A DNA stretch of 64,000 nucleotides from DASZIT01 sp963709665 (GTDB lineage Bacteria; Actinomycetota; Acidimicrobiia; Acidimicrobiales; RAAP-2). How positions within the stretch are numbered: position 1 is the first letter of the stretch; each line of letters begins with the position of its first letter. The DNA lies in NCBI GenBank assembly GCA_963709665.1, contig CAVPWU010000002.1:1674001-1738000 (forward strand). Direction: 5' to 3'. The position numbers were made by a program, and so were the translations under genes. Of the stretch, positions 30,278 through 38,789 are shown in pieces. The notes beneath the pieces were generated by a model, which had not been told where the DNA came from, searched no databases, and worked only from the letters and a program-made list of their open reading frames with translations.

Positions 30278-31013
30278 GGCTGTCGGGGCCGGGACAGCCG
30301 GGGCCGGGGGGCTCTCGATCCGGCCGGTGCACGGGGTGGCCGAGGTGGTGGCGGGCGACGACCTGGCCGACCTGATCGTGGCCGCCCTGGCCGGGGGCGA
30401 TCCCCTGCTCGACGGGGACGTGGTGGTGGTCACCCAGAAGGTCGTGTCCAAGGCCGAGGGGAGGATCGTGGCCATCGACCCCGACGATCCGGCAGCCAAG
30501 ACCCGGCTGGTGGAGTCGGAGTCGGTGCGGATCGTCCGCCGGCGCGGCGATCTACTGATCACCGAGACCCGGCACGGCTTCGTCTGTGCCAACGCCGGTG
30601 TCGACCTCTCCAACGTCGAGGCCGGCACCGCCGCCCTCCTGCCGCTGGACGCCGACCGCAGCGCCCGCCGCATCCGCGAGTCGCTCCAGCACCGTCACGG
30701 GGTCACGGTGGGGGTGATCGTCTCGGACACCTTCGGTCGTACCTGGCGGAAGGGGGTGACCGACGTGGCCATCGGCCTGGCCGGGGTGGCCGGGGTGGAG
30801 GACCTCCGGGGCACTCCCGACGCCACCGGGCGGGTGCTGGAGGCCACCGAGGTCTGCATCGCCGACGAGCTGGCGGCTGCGGCCGAGCTGGTGATGGGCA
30901 AGGACCGGGGGGTCCCGGTGGCCGTCGTCCGCGGAGTGGACCCGCGGTGGCTGCGACCGGCCTCGGTGGCCGCCGAGATCGTCAGACCGCCGGGCGAGGA
31001 CCTCTTCCGGTAG
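30270..31013 (+). CDS. cofE: Coenzyme F420:L-glutamate ligase CofE/FbiB (single-domain)
   Basis: Adds glutamate residues to F420-0. The 247 residues correspond to the CofE domain only: the N-terminal LSIRPVHGVAEVVAGDDLAD, GDVVVVTQKVVSKAEGRIV, the RHGFVCANAGVDLSNVE substrate loop, and VIVSDTFGRTWRKGVTDVAI with the metal/GTP site. Mycobacterial FbiB has an additional C-terminal FMN-binding nitroreductase-like domain that reduces dehydro-F420-0; that domain is missing here, so the reduction step must be done elsewhere or the organism makes another F420 form. GTG start overlaps the cofD end. Convergent with the FKBP gene, 18 bp apart. Confidence 0.93.
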   Translation: MAEAVGAGTAGAGGLSIRPVHGVAEVVAGDDLADLIVAALAGGDPLLDGDVVVVTQKVVSKAEGRIVAIDPDDPAAKTRLVESESVRIVRRRGDLLITETRHGFVCANAGVDLSNVEAGTAALLPLDADRSARRIRESLQHRHGVTVGVIVSDTFGRTWRKGVTDVAIGLAGVAGVEDLRGTPDATGRVLEATEVCIADELAAAAELVMGKDRGVPVAVVRGVDPRWLRPASVAAEIVRPPGEDLFR

Positions 31014-31031
31014 CCGGGTGGTGGGGGCGGT

Positions 31032-31409
31032 TCAGCCCACATCCTCCAGGTCGACCACGAAGATCAGGGTCTCGTTGGGGCCGATGGCCCCCGGGGCGCC
31101 CCGCTCGCCGTAGGCGAGGTGCGGCGGGATGGTCAGCTGACGTCGGCCTCCCACCTTCATGCCCGCCACCCCCTGGTCCCAGCCCGGGATCACGTGGCCG
31201 GCGCCGAGGGGGAACGAGAAGACGTCGCTCCGGCTCCACGAGGAGTCGAACTCGTTGCCGTCGGACCAGGCGACACCGACGTAGTGCACCGACACCGGAG
31301 TGCCGGCCACCGCCTCGGTGCCCTCGCCGATCTCGATGTCCTCGATGATCAGCTCGGCAGGCGGAGCCCCGTCGGGGATGGAGACGGACGGTTTCGTACG
31401 GGAGGCCAT
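31032..31409 (-). CDS. FKBP-type peptidyl-prolyl cis-trans isomerase
   Basis: Cytoplasmic single-domain FKBP of 125 residues. Typical elements: IEIGEGTEAVAGTPVSVHYV, the FDSSWSR loop, FPLGAGHVIPGWDQGVAGMK (active-site Val-Ile-Pro-Gly-Trp), RRQLTIPPHLAYGERGA, and the closing strand NETLIFVVDLEDV. There is no signal peptide or IF domain. The start is ATG 31409: a TACAGT -10 box lies exactly 6 nt before it, which predicts a leaderless mRNA and excludes the longer open frame. Confidence 0.93.
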   Translation of the reverse strand: MASRTKPSVSIPDGAPPAELIIEDIEIGEGTEAVAGTPVSVHYVGVAWSDGNEFDSSWSRSDVFSFPLGAGHVIPGWDQGVAGMKVGGRRQLTIPPHLAYGERGAPGAIGPNETLIFVVDLEDVG

Positions 31410-31415
31410 GTGCCC

Positions 31416-31421
31416 ACTGTA
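31416..31421 (-). promoter_or_regulatory. Putative -10 element of the FKBP gene (leaderless)
   Basis: The minus strand reads TACAGT, 6 nt (GGGCAC), ATG. Same TAnnnT-N6-start layout as ftsH, birA, the mutase gene and the 49.7-kb gene. Confidence 0.55.
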
Positions 31422-31474
31422 GAGCCGGGCCACCCGCCGCCGCTCCCCGTGCGGCCCCGACCCGGCCCCGCCGC

Positions 31475-32965
31475 CTAGCGGCCCCGACCGGCCCCGCGAC
31501 CCGCCGGCTTACCGGAGGAAGCGCTCCCGAATCGCCGGGAGCCGCCGCCGGCCCCGTTGGACGAGCCGCCGCGGGACGGGGGCTTGGAGCCCGGCTTCGA
31601 GGACGCCGAGCGGGTGTCGGAGCCCGAGTGCTTCTTCTTGTGGTGGCCGCCCGGACCGCCCGTCCGGTCGGAGCCGGACCGGCCCCCGGTCGATCGCGGC
31701 CCACCCGGCCGTCCACCCGAGGATCCCCCCTGGTGGCGGCGGGGACCGCCGGAGCCCCCCGACGGCCGGTCGTCCCGGTCCGGTCGGGACTCGGAGCGCG
31801 GCTTGCGGGCCGGCGGGGGACCCATCACGTCGGTGATCTGCGAGATCTCCGCCGGCGTGGTGCCCGAAGCCATGCCCAGGTCCCGCTGGATGCGCTTCAC
31901 GGCGGCCGCCTTCTCGGGGGTGACGAAGCTGATGACCACACCGTCGGCGCCGGCCCGGGCGGTACGACCTGAGCGGTGCACGTAGTCCTTGGAGTCGGTC
32001 GGCGGGTCGAAGTGCACCACGGCGTTGACCCCGTCGACATGGATGCCCCGGGCGGCCACGTCGGTGGCCACCAGGGCGTCGACCTGCCCGCGGACGAACG
32101 AGTCCAGCGCCCGCTCCCGCTGCTTCTGGCTGCGGTCGCCGTGGATGGCGGCGGCCCGGATGCCGCGCTGCTCGAGCTGGCGGGCGATCCGGTCGGCCCC
32201 GTGCTTGGTCCGGCTGAACACGATGGTCGGCCCGGCCGCCGCCACCACCGAAGCGGTGATCTCCACCCGGTCGCCGGGGGCCACCTTCCAGAAGAGGTGG
32301 ACCGCCTCGCTGGCGTCCTCCTCCGCCTCCAGCTCGTGCCGGACGGGGTTCTTCTGGTAGCGCTTGACCAGGACGTCGATGTCGCCGTCCAGGGTGGCCG
32401 AGAAGAGGACCGTCTGGCGGTTGTCGGGCGTGCGGTCGAGGAGGCGCCGCACCTCGGGCAGGAAGCCCATGTCGGCCATCCGGTCGGCCTCGTCGATGAC
32501 CACGATCTCCACGGCGTCGAGCCGGATGCTGCCCCGCTCGATGAGGTCGGCCAGCCGTCCGGGGCAGGCCACCGCGATGTCCACGCCGCGGGACAGCGCC
32601 TTGAGCTGGGGGCCGTAGCCGACCCCGCCGAAGAAGGTGTCCACCCGCAGGTTCCGGGCGGTGCCCAGCGACTCCAGCTCGGTGGCCACCTGGGTGCACA
32701 GCTCGCGGGTCGGGGTCAGCACCAGCACCCGGGGGTGCTTGGGCCGGGCGGGCTTGCCGTGCAGTCGGGCCACGGCCCCAATGCCGAAGGCCAGGGTCTT
32801 GCCCGAGCCGGTGGGGGCCTTGCCGCAGACATCGCGGCCGGCCATGGCGTCGACCACCGTGGCGGCCTGGATCGGGAAGGGGGCGACGATGGAGCGACGC
32901 GCCAGGGCGTCGACGATGTCGGCGGGAACGCCGAGATCAGCAAAGGACGGTTGGGGCAGGGGCAT
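31475..32965 (-). CDS. DEAD-box ATP-dependent RNA helicase
   Basis: RNA helicase of 496 residues. The core shows the Q motif (FADLGVPADIVDAL, APFPIQAATV), Walker A APTGSGKT, PTRELCTQ, DEAD (VVIDEADRMADMGF), SAT, and the RecA2 motifs VFSRTKHGADRIA, ATDVAARGIHVDGV and HRSGRTARAG. The C-terminal 120 residues are a Gly/Ser/Arg-rich low-complexity tail (RSGSDRTGGPGGHHKKKHSG) of the type that binds RNA unspecifically. ATG 32965 is taken as the start; an in-frame GTG at 32995 is possible. A predicted -10 at 33053-33058 leaves a long leader containing an inverted repeat, as seen with cold-regulated helicases. Confidence 0.95.
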   Translation of the reverse strand: MPLPQPSFADLGVPADIVDALARRSIVAPFPIQAATVVDAMAGRDVCGKAPTGSGKTLAFGIGAVARLHGKPARPKHPRVLVLTPTRELCTQVATELESLGTARNLRVDTFFGGVGYGPQLKALSRGVDIAVACPGRLADLIERGSIRLDAVEIVVIDEADRMADMGFLPEVRRLLDRTPDNRQTVLFSATLDGDIDVLVKRYQKNPVRHELEAEEDASEAVHLFWKVAPGDRVEITASVVAAAGPTIVFSRTKHGADRIARQLEQRGIRAAAIHGDRSQKQRERALDSFVRGQVDALVATDVAARGIHVDGVNAVVHFDPPTDSKDYVHRSGRTARAGADGVVISFVTPEKAAAVKRIQRDLGMASGTTPAEISQITDVMGPPPARKPRSESRPDRDDRPSGGSGGPRRHQGGSSGGRPGGPRSTGGRSGSDRTGGPGGHHKKKHSGSDTRSASSKPGSKPPSRGGSSNGAGGGSRRFGSASSGKPAGRGAGRGR

Positions 32966-32976
32966 AGGAGCGCTTT

Positions 32977-33028
32977 CTTGCGACAGAGGGGTCACGGGGG
33001 GAAGACCCCGGAGTGGCCTGTCGCGAAG
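32977..33028 (-). promoter_or_regulatory. Inverted repeat in the helicase leader
   Basis: CTTGCGACAG (32977-32986) and CTGTCGCGAAG (33018-33028) can pair with one bulged base across a 31-nt loop. The structure lies in the predicted leader immediately before the helicase start, and includes the alternative GTG start in its loop. It could govern translation or be a protein binding site. Confidence 0.4.
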
Positions 33029-33052
33029 TTGAGGCGCACCAGGACGCCCCCC

Positions 33053-33058
33053 ATGGTA
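33053..33058 (-). promoter_or_regulatory. Possible -10 element of the helicase gene
   Basis: The minus strand reads TACCAT, giving a start near 33046 and a leader of about 80 nt to ATG 32965. Weak evidence on its own. Confidence 0.3.
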
Positions 33059-33188
33059 GTGCCTCGGGCGCCCGCCGACGGTTCACCGGTGCGCACGCCC
33101 CGCCCCGGGGCCCCTCCCCGTCTCCTCCGACCCCCCCACCGGGCGGGGGCGTCGGCACCCCACCGACTCGCTGGTGGACCACGGCGAC

Positions 33189-34151
33189 TCAGCCCGGCGC
33201 ACTCTCCAACTGCCTGCGCACGAAGGCCAGCACCGCCGCCGTCCCGGTGTCGAGGCCGGTCCACGACGACCAGCCCAGGTGGATCCCGGCCCGGCTGGGA
33301 TCGAGGCTGCTGCGCAGCAGCTCGCCGGCGCGCAACGGGGCGTGCTCCGACGGCGTGGTGACACCGGCCGCCGCCGACAGCTGGCCGAACAGCTCGTTCA
33401 CCGACGTCTCCCGCCCGGTGCCGATGTTGCAGATCAGGCCGCCCCCCCGGGTGGCCGCCCGGACGAAGGCGTCCACCACGTCGTCGACGAAGACGAAGTC
33501 CCGGGTCTGCTCGCCGTCACCGAAGATCGTCACCGGCTGGCCCCGCAGGATCCGCTCCGCGAAGATCGACACCACACCGGCCTCGCCGTGGGGATCCTGG
33601 CGGGGCCCGTAGACGTTGGCCAGGGCCAGGGCCACGAACTCCAGCGAGTGCAGCTCGCGGTAGGCCACCAGGTAGTCGATGGCTGCCTTCTTCGAGACCC
33701 CGTAGGGGGACAGCGGCCGGTGGGCCAGTGACTCCTTCACCGGGAGGTCGGCGGCGTCGGGCTCGCCGTAGAGCGTGCCGCCGCTCGCCGCGAACACCAC
33801 CCGCTCGGCCCCGCACGACCGGGCCCCCTCCAGCACCCGCAGGGTGCCCAGCACGTTGACGTCGGCGTCGAGGACCGGCTCGGCCACCGACACCCGGACG
33901 TCCGCCTGGGCGGCCAGGTGGAACACCACCTCGGGCCGACGCCGGGCCATCAGGTCCCCGAGTTCGGGTGAGCGGATGTCGAGGTTGTGGACGCTCAGGT
34001 GCCCACCCGCCGAGGCCCGGGCCTCCGCCAGGTTGGCCAGCGAGCCGGTCGACAGGTTGTCCACCACGTCCACCGGGTGGCCTTCGGCCAGCAGCCGGTC
34101 GACCAGCGTGGAGCCGATGAACCCGGCACCGCCGGTGACCAGCGTCCGCAC
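33189..34151 (-). CDS. NAD-dependent sugar epimerase, UDP-glucose 4-epimerase-like
   Basis: Extended SDR of 320 residues. Rossmann motif TLVTGGAGFIGSTLVDRLL; NAD ribose Asp in VDVVDNLSTG; NLDIRSPEL; HLAAQADVRVSV; catalytic SGGTLYGEP and the YxxxK pair YGVSK; ALANVYGPRQDPHGEAGVV substrate region. These match the actinobacterial and archaeal GalE-like group rather than E. coli GalE, and such enzymes may act on UDP-Glc/Gal or on other UDP-sugars. Start GTG 34151, four bases after the stop of the manC-like gene, so they are co-translated. It is last in a nucleotide-sugar operon. Confidence 0.87.
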   Translation of the reverse strand: MRTLVTGGAGFIGSTLVDRLLAEGHPVDVVDNLSTGSLANLAEARASAGGHLSVHNLDIRSPELGDLMARRRPEVVFHLAAQADVRVSVAEPVLDADVNVLGTLRVLEGARSCGAERVVFAASGGTLYGEPDAADLPVKESLAHRPLSPYGVSKKAAIDYLVAYRELHSLEFVALALANVYGPRQDPHGEAGVVSIFAERILRGQPVTIFGDGEQTRDFVFVDDVVDAFVRAATRGGGLICNIGTGRETSVNELFGQLSAAAGVTTPSEHAPLRAGELLRSSLDPSRAGIHLGWSSWTGLDTGTAAVLAFVRRQLESAPG

Positions 34152-34155
34152 CGGC

Positions 34156-35247
34156 TCAGACCCCGGCGGCGACTCGTTCGCCGTCGACCACCGTGCCGGA
34201 GGCGGTGACGACATCGGCGCCGATCACCGACAGGGCATGGATGACGCAGCGCTGGCCGATGGTGGCCCCCGGCCCGATCACCGAGCCCTCCACCGTGGCC
34301 CGGGCCGCTACCCGGGCCCCGGGGAGGAGGACCGAGTCGACCACCGTGGTGCCCTCCTCGAGGACGGCACCCCGGCCGATCACCGACCGCTCGACCACCA
34401 CGCCGGCCTCGACCACCGCACCGGCGGCCACCAGGGAGTCACGCACCGAGGTGCTGCGCACGTCCACCTCCCCCATCCGCCACACGCCCGACCCCAGCGA
34501 GGGGTCGCGGACCGCGCCGGGGGCGGGCGGCCCGCTCCGGCGTCCGAGGACCAGGTCGAGGTGGGCCCGCAGGTAGGCGTCGGGGGTCCCGGTGTCGAGC
34601 CAGTAGACGTCCGAACCCTGGGCGTAGAGCGACTTGTCGTCGGCCAGCGCCGGGAACGTCTCCCGCTCGATCGACACCCGGCGGCCCTCGGGGATCCGGG
34701 TCAGTACCGATGGCTCCAACACATAGGTGCCGGCGTTGATGAGGTTGGTGGGGGCCTCGTCACGGGGGGGCTTCTCGATGAAGGCCTGCACCCGGCCGTC
34801 GTCGTCGGTGGGCACCACGCCGAACGCCGACGGGTCCTCCACCGGGGTGAGGCTGATGGTCGCCTCGGAGCCGTGCCGACGGTGGAAGGTCACCAGCTCG
34901 GAGATGTCCAGGTCGGTGAGGACGTCACCGTTGACCACCACGAAGGTGTCGTCGATCCCGGCGTGGTCGGCGGCGAACCGGATGGCCCCGGCGGTGTCGA
35001 GGGGGGTGGGCTCCACCGCGTAGGTCAGCCGGACGCCGGCGATGGTGCCACCCGGATAGGCGTTGATGAAGGCGTCCGGGCGGTAGCCGAGGGAGAGCAC
35101 CGCCTCCTCGATCCCGTGCCGGGCCAGGTGGCCGATCACCCGCTCGATCATCGGCTGCTCCACGATGGGGAGCATCTGCTTCGGGGTGGTCAGCGTCAGG
35201 GGCCGGAGCCGGGTACCTTCGCCGCCCACCAGGACGACGGCTCTCAC
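34156..35247 (-). CDS. manC: Sugar-1-phosphate nucleotidyltransferase, ManC/GDP-mannose pyrophosphorylase type
   Basis: Joins a sugar-1-phosphate to an NTP, probably mannose-1-P and GTP. It has 363 residues. The N-terminal nucleotidyltransferase domain has AVVLVGGEGTRLRPLTLTTP KQ (pyrophosphorylase signature), VVNGDVLTDLDI and FIEKPP. The C-terminal quarter is a left-handed beta-helix of hexapeptide repeats (VVVERSVIGRGAVLEEGTTV). This two-domain form corresponds to the mycobacterial mannose-1-phosphate guanylyltransferase encoded near wbbL, fbiA and fbiB. Start GTG 35247 overlaps the stop of the membrane-anchored hypothetical gene (GTGA). It completes the GDP-mannose route begun by PGI/PMI and PMM at 6-9 kb. 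Specificity for GTP over other NTPs is inferred from context. Confidence 0.85.
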   Translation of the reverse strand: MRAVVLVGGEGTRLRPLTLTTPKQMLPIVEQPMIERVIGHLARHGIEEAVLSLGYRPDAFINAYPGGTIAGVRLTYAVEPTPLDTAGAIRFAADHAGIDDTFVVVNGDVLTDLDISELVTFHRRHGSEATISLTPVEDPSAFGVVPTDDDGRVQAFIEKPPRDEAPTNLINAGTYVLEPSVLTRIPEGRRVSIERETFPALADDKSLYAQGSDVYWLDTGTPDAYLRAHLDLVLGRRSGPPAPGAVRDPSLGSGVWRMGEVDVRSTSVRDSLVAAGAVVEAGVVVERSVIGRGAVLEEGTTVVDSVLLPGARVAARATVEGSVIGPGATIGQRCVIHALSVIGADVVTASGTVVDGERVAAGV

Positions 35248-36032
35248 TTGGAGTTGCCGCCGGTGGTACTGGTCGTGGCGGTGGTCGACGGCGTTGCGGT
35301 GGTGGGGGTGACCGCCGGGGTGGTGGCCGAGGTGGACGGAGCCGTGGTGGTGGTGGTCGGCCCGGTCTGGACCGCGGTGATCAGGGCGGTGATGGCAGAG
35401 GCGGGAGGCTTGGGGGCGGTGGCGGTGGCCGGGATGAACGCCATGGTGATCATCTGGCCGTCGGCGAACAGCAGCGAGGTCGGGTCGCCGCTCACCTCGG
35501 TGCCCTTCTTCGACTCGTAGGTGGGCCAGTTCACCACCGTCACGTATCCCTCCTTGCCGGCGTCCGGGGTGCCCTTGGGGCACTCCTCGCCGTTGGACAT
35601 CAGCGCCTTGCCCGGGTACTGGAGGGTGGAGTTGGTGAGCGTCAGGCCCTTGTAGTGGGCCACGAAGTTGCCGAGGGTGGCGTTGGCGCCGGACTGGGAG
35701 CTGTTCTGGGGAGCGATGGTCAGCACCCCGTTGCCGTTGGCGGTGAACCCGGTCTTCGACCCGTTGGTGCTGGCGGGCAGGTTCGGCTCCACGGTGCCGC
35801 AGACGTCGATCCCCAGGGCGGCGTACCAGGTGGTGGAGGTGGTGGGCGGCCCGCTCGAGGAGGCGGTGGTGTGGGTGAGCTCGTAGCGGCTGAAGACGAT
35901 GAGGCCCAGTCCCACGATGCAGATGATCAGGAGGCTGGCGTACCAATTGACGGGCATCTGGCCGCGGTAGGTGCTCCCGCCGCCGGTCGACGCGGCCCGC
36001 GTCACCCACTTCCCTGTCGAGTTGCCAGCCAT
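35244..36032 (-). CDS. Membrane-anchored extracytoplasmic protein, function unknown
   Basis: A 262-residue protein: about 28 cytoplasmic residues, one membrane span (WYASLLIICIVGLGLIVFS, about 30-48), then an exported domain (about 70-215) and a Thr/Ser/Pro-rich C-terminal tail (TTTTTAPSTSATTPAV) likely to be an extended or O-glycosylated wall spacer. Two Cys (DVCGTVEPN and EECPKG) could pair. No family was recognised. Its translation is coupled to manC (GTGA overlap), and it follows the WbbL-like gene by 61 bp with its own possible promoter. It may help anchor or regulate glycan assembly. Confidence 0.78.
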   Translation of the reverse strand: MAGNSTGKWVTRAASTGGGSTYRGQMPVNWYASLLIICIVGLGLIVFSRYELTHTTASSSGPPTTSTTWYAALGIDVCGTVEPNLPASTNGSKTGFTANGNGVLTIAPQNSSQSGANATLGNFVAHYKGLTLTNSTLQYPGKALMSNGEECPKGTPDAGKEGYVTVVNWPTYESKKGTEVSGDPTSLLFADGQMITMAFIPATATAPKPPASAITALITAVQTGPTTTTTAPSTSATTPAVTPTTATPSTTATTSTTGGNSK

Positions 36033-36043
36033 AACGGGAGGAC

Positions 36044-36049
36044 ACCCTA
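36044..36049 (-). promoter_or_regulatory. Possible internal -10 element before the hypothetical-manC-galE genes
   Basis: The minus strand reads TAGGGT, 11 nt, ATG. The short spacer again leaves no room for a ribosome binding site. Confidence 0.4.
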
Positions 36050-36093
36050 CAGGGTGGCGCCGGGACCCTTCGGCGCGCCGGCTGCCGGGCAGG

Positions 36094-36968
36094 TCACGAG
36101 CCCGCCAGGGTGCGCCCGCAGGCCAGCACCCCCCGTACCCCGATGCCCACCGCCACCAGCGGCAGGAGCAGTCGCTTCCACCCGGTGGTGGAGCGCCCGG
36201 CGAACCGGAGGAGGGACCGGTGGTGCTCGACGATCATCCGGTAGGGGCGGTGGGCGGTGGAGACCCCCTGCTGATGGGTGACCTCGGCCGCCGGCACGTA
36301 CGACACCCGCCAGCCGGCCCGCCCGGCCCGCCAGCACAGGTCGACGTCCTCGGCGTACATGAAGTACGCCTCGTCGAAGCCGCCCACCTCCTCGAAGGCC
36401 GACCGGCGGACCAGCAGGCAGGCTCCCGACACCCAGTCGACCGGGCTCACGGCCTCCGACCCGGGGGCCAGGTCGTCGCGCTGGTACGACCGGGTGAACC
36501 GGTTGGAGGGTCGGAACATGCCGAGGAGGGCGTGTCCGGCGGCGTCGATCATCGAGGGGAACTGCCGGGCCGACGGGTACCGCTCGCCCTCCGGGGTCCG
36601 GATCAGCGGGCCCACGATGCCGGCCGACGGGTCGCCGTCGAGGGCGGCGGCCAACTCCCCCACCGCCCCGCCGGCAATGGTGAGATCGGCGTTGCACACC
36701 AGCACGAAGGAGGACCGGGTGGCGGCCACCCCCCGGTTGGCGGCGGCGCCGTAGCCGAGGTTGGTGCCGGGGGTGAGGATCTCCACCTCGGGCCACCGGC
36801 GCCGGACCTCGTCGAGGGAGCCGTCGCGGGAGCCGTTGTCCACCACCACCAGTTCGGCCACCCGCTCGGCCCGGAGGGTCTCCACGCAGCCGGCCAACAG
36901 GGGACCGGCCTCGTAGTTCACCACCACCGCCGCCACGCCGGCCGCCCCGGTGGGGGTGGCACCGTCGG

Positions 36969-36972
<4 letters not shown>
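36094..36972 (-). CDS. GT2 glycosyltransferase, WbbL-like (rhamnosyltransferase type)
   Basis: Inverting GT-A family 2 transferase of 292 residues. It shows VAAVVVNYEAGPLLAGCVET, the nucleotide-binding VVVDNGSRDGS, NLGYGAAANRG, the metal-binding LVCNADLTI, and the acceptor motif GGFDEAYFMYAEDVDLCWR. This set matches WbbL, which adds rhamnose to the GlcNAc-PP-lipid linker of the mycobacterial wall, and the position next to a manC-like gene agrees with the mycobacterial layout. dTDP-rhamnose could come from RmlB/RmlD at 40-42 kb. The GTG start overlaps the stop of the preceding GT2 gene. The linkage formed here cannot be read from sequence. Confidence 0.83.
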
Positions 36973-37730
<758 letters not shown>

Positions 37731-37770
37731 CGACCTGTCCCTCTCCCGGTGCGGACGCCATCGACGCCGA

Positions 37771-37789
37771 CGGGACCGGTCCGGTCCCG
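37771..37789. terminator. Perfect palindromic hairpin between UXS-like and GT2 genes
   Basis: CGGGACCG (37771-37778) and CGGTCCCG (37782-37789) form an 8-bp stem with a 3-nt loop, 7 bp after the stop of the UXS-like gene and 40 bp before the next start. No T-tract follows on the minus strand. It may be an attenuator, processing or protein-binding site within the operon. Confidence 0.45.
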
Positions 37790-37796
37790 ACGCCGG

Positions 37797-38789
37797 TCAC
37801 CGTATCGGCTCCGACACCGTTCCCCCTCCGCCGGTGGCGGAGGGGGAGGTGAGGCCCGACTCGGCAGCCAGGAAGTCGATGGTGCGGGCCAGGCCGTCCT
37901 CCAGCGTGGTGGTGGGCTCCCAACCGAGCTCCCGGCGGGCCCGGCCGATGTCGGGGCGACGCCGGGTGGGGTCGTCGACCGGCAGCGGCAGGTGCACGAT
38001 CTCGGAGGAGGACCCGGTGAGGCCGATCACCCGCTGGGCCAGCTCGAGCACGGTGTACTCGTCCGGGTTCCCGATGTTGACCGGCCCGGTGACGGTGGCG
38101 TCGAGCAGGGCGACCAGCCCGGCCACCTCGTCGGCCACGAAGCAGAGGCTCCGGGTCTGGCTGCCGTCCCCGTAGACGGTGAGCGGCTCACCCCGGAGCG
38201 CCTGGATCACGAAGTTGGACACCACCCGCCCGTCGTCGGGGCGCAGCCGGGGTCCGTAGGTGTTGAAGATCCGGGCGATCCCCACGTCGGTACCCCGAGC
38301 GCGGTGGTGGGCCATGGTCAGGGCCTCGGCGAAGCGCTTGGCCTCGTCATAGACACTCCGCGGGCCCACCGGGTTGACCGAGCCCCAGTACTCCTCGGTC
38401 TGCGGGTGGACCTCGGGATCGCCGTAGACCTCGCTGGTGGAGGCGAGGAGGAACCGTGCCCCCTGCCGGGCGGCCAGGTCGAGTCCGTGACGGGTCCCCT
38501 CACTGCCCACCGCCAGGGTCTCGAGCGGCCGGGCGAGGTAGTCGGGCGGGGACGCCGGGCTGGCCAGGTGGAGGACGCCGGTCATCTCGCCGTCCACCGG
38601 CACGCCCACCGACACGTCGGCCTCCACCAGGGTGAAGCGGTCGTGGCCGTCGAGGTGGGCGATGTTGGACCGGCGCCCGGTGGAGAAATCGTCCACGCAG
38701 ACCACCTCGTCGCCCCGCCCCAGCAGGTGGTCGCAGAGGTGGGAGCCCACGAAGCCGGCCCCGCCCAGCACCACCAGGCGTCCGCTCAC
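37797..38789 (-). CDS. UDP-glucuronate decarboxylase-like SDR (UDP-xylose synthase)
   Basis: Converts UDP-glucuronate to UDP-xylose. It has 330 residues. Close family matches: VLGGAGFVGSHLCDHLL, VDDFSTGRRSNIAHL, HLASPASPPDYLARPLETL, LASTSEVYGDPEVHPQ, the catalytic YDEAKRFAEAL (Y-x3-K), RIFNTYGPRLRPDDGRVV, and VYGDGSQTRSLCFV. The S-Y-K triad and the TSEVYGDP segment are hallmarks of UXS. The GTG start overlaps the stop of ugd, whose product is its substrate, so two successive reactions are encoded by coupled genes. UDP-4-keto-pentose formation is an alternative outcome in some relatives. Confidence 0.88.
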   Translation of the reverse strand: MSGRLVVLGGAGFVGSHLCDHLLGRGDEVVCVDDFSTGRRSNIAHLDGHDRFTLVEADVSVGVPVDGEMTGVLHLASPASPPDYLARPLETLAVGSEGTRHGLDLAARQGARFLLASTSEVYGDPEVHPQTEEYWGSVNPVGPRSVYDEAKRFAEALTMAHHRARGTDVGIARIFNTYGPRLRPDDGRVVSNFVIQALRGEPLTVYGDGSQTRSLCFVADEVAGLVALLDATVTGPVNIGNPDEYTVLELAQRVIGLTGSSSEIVHLPLPVDDPTRRRPDIGRARRELGWEPTTTLEDGLARTIDFLAAESGLTSPSATGGGGTVSEPIR

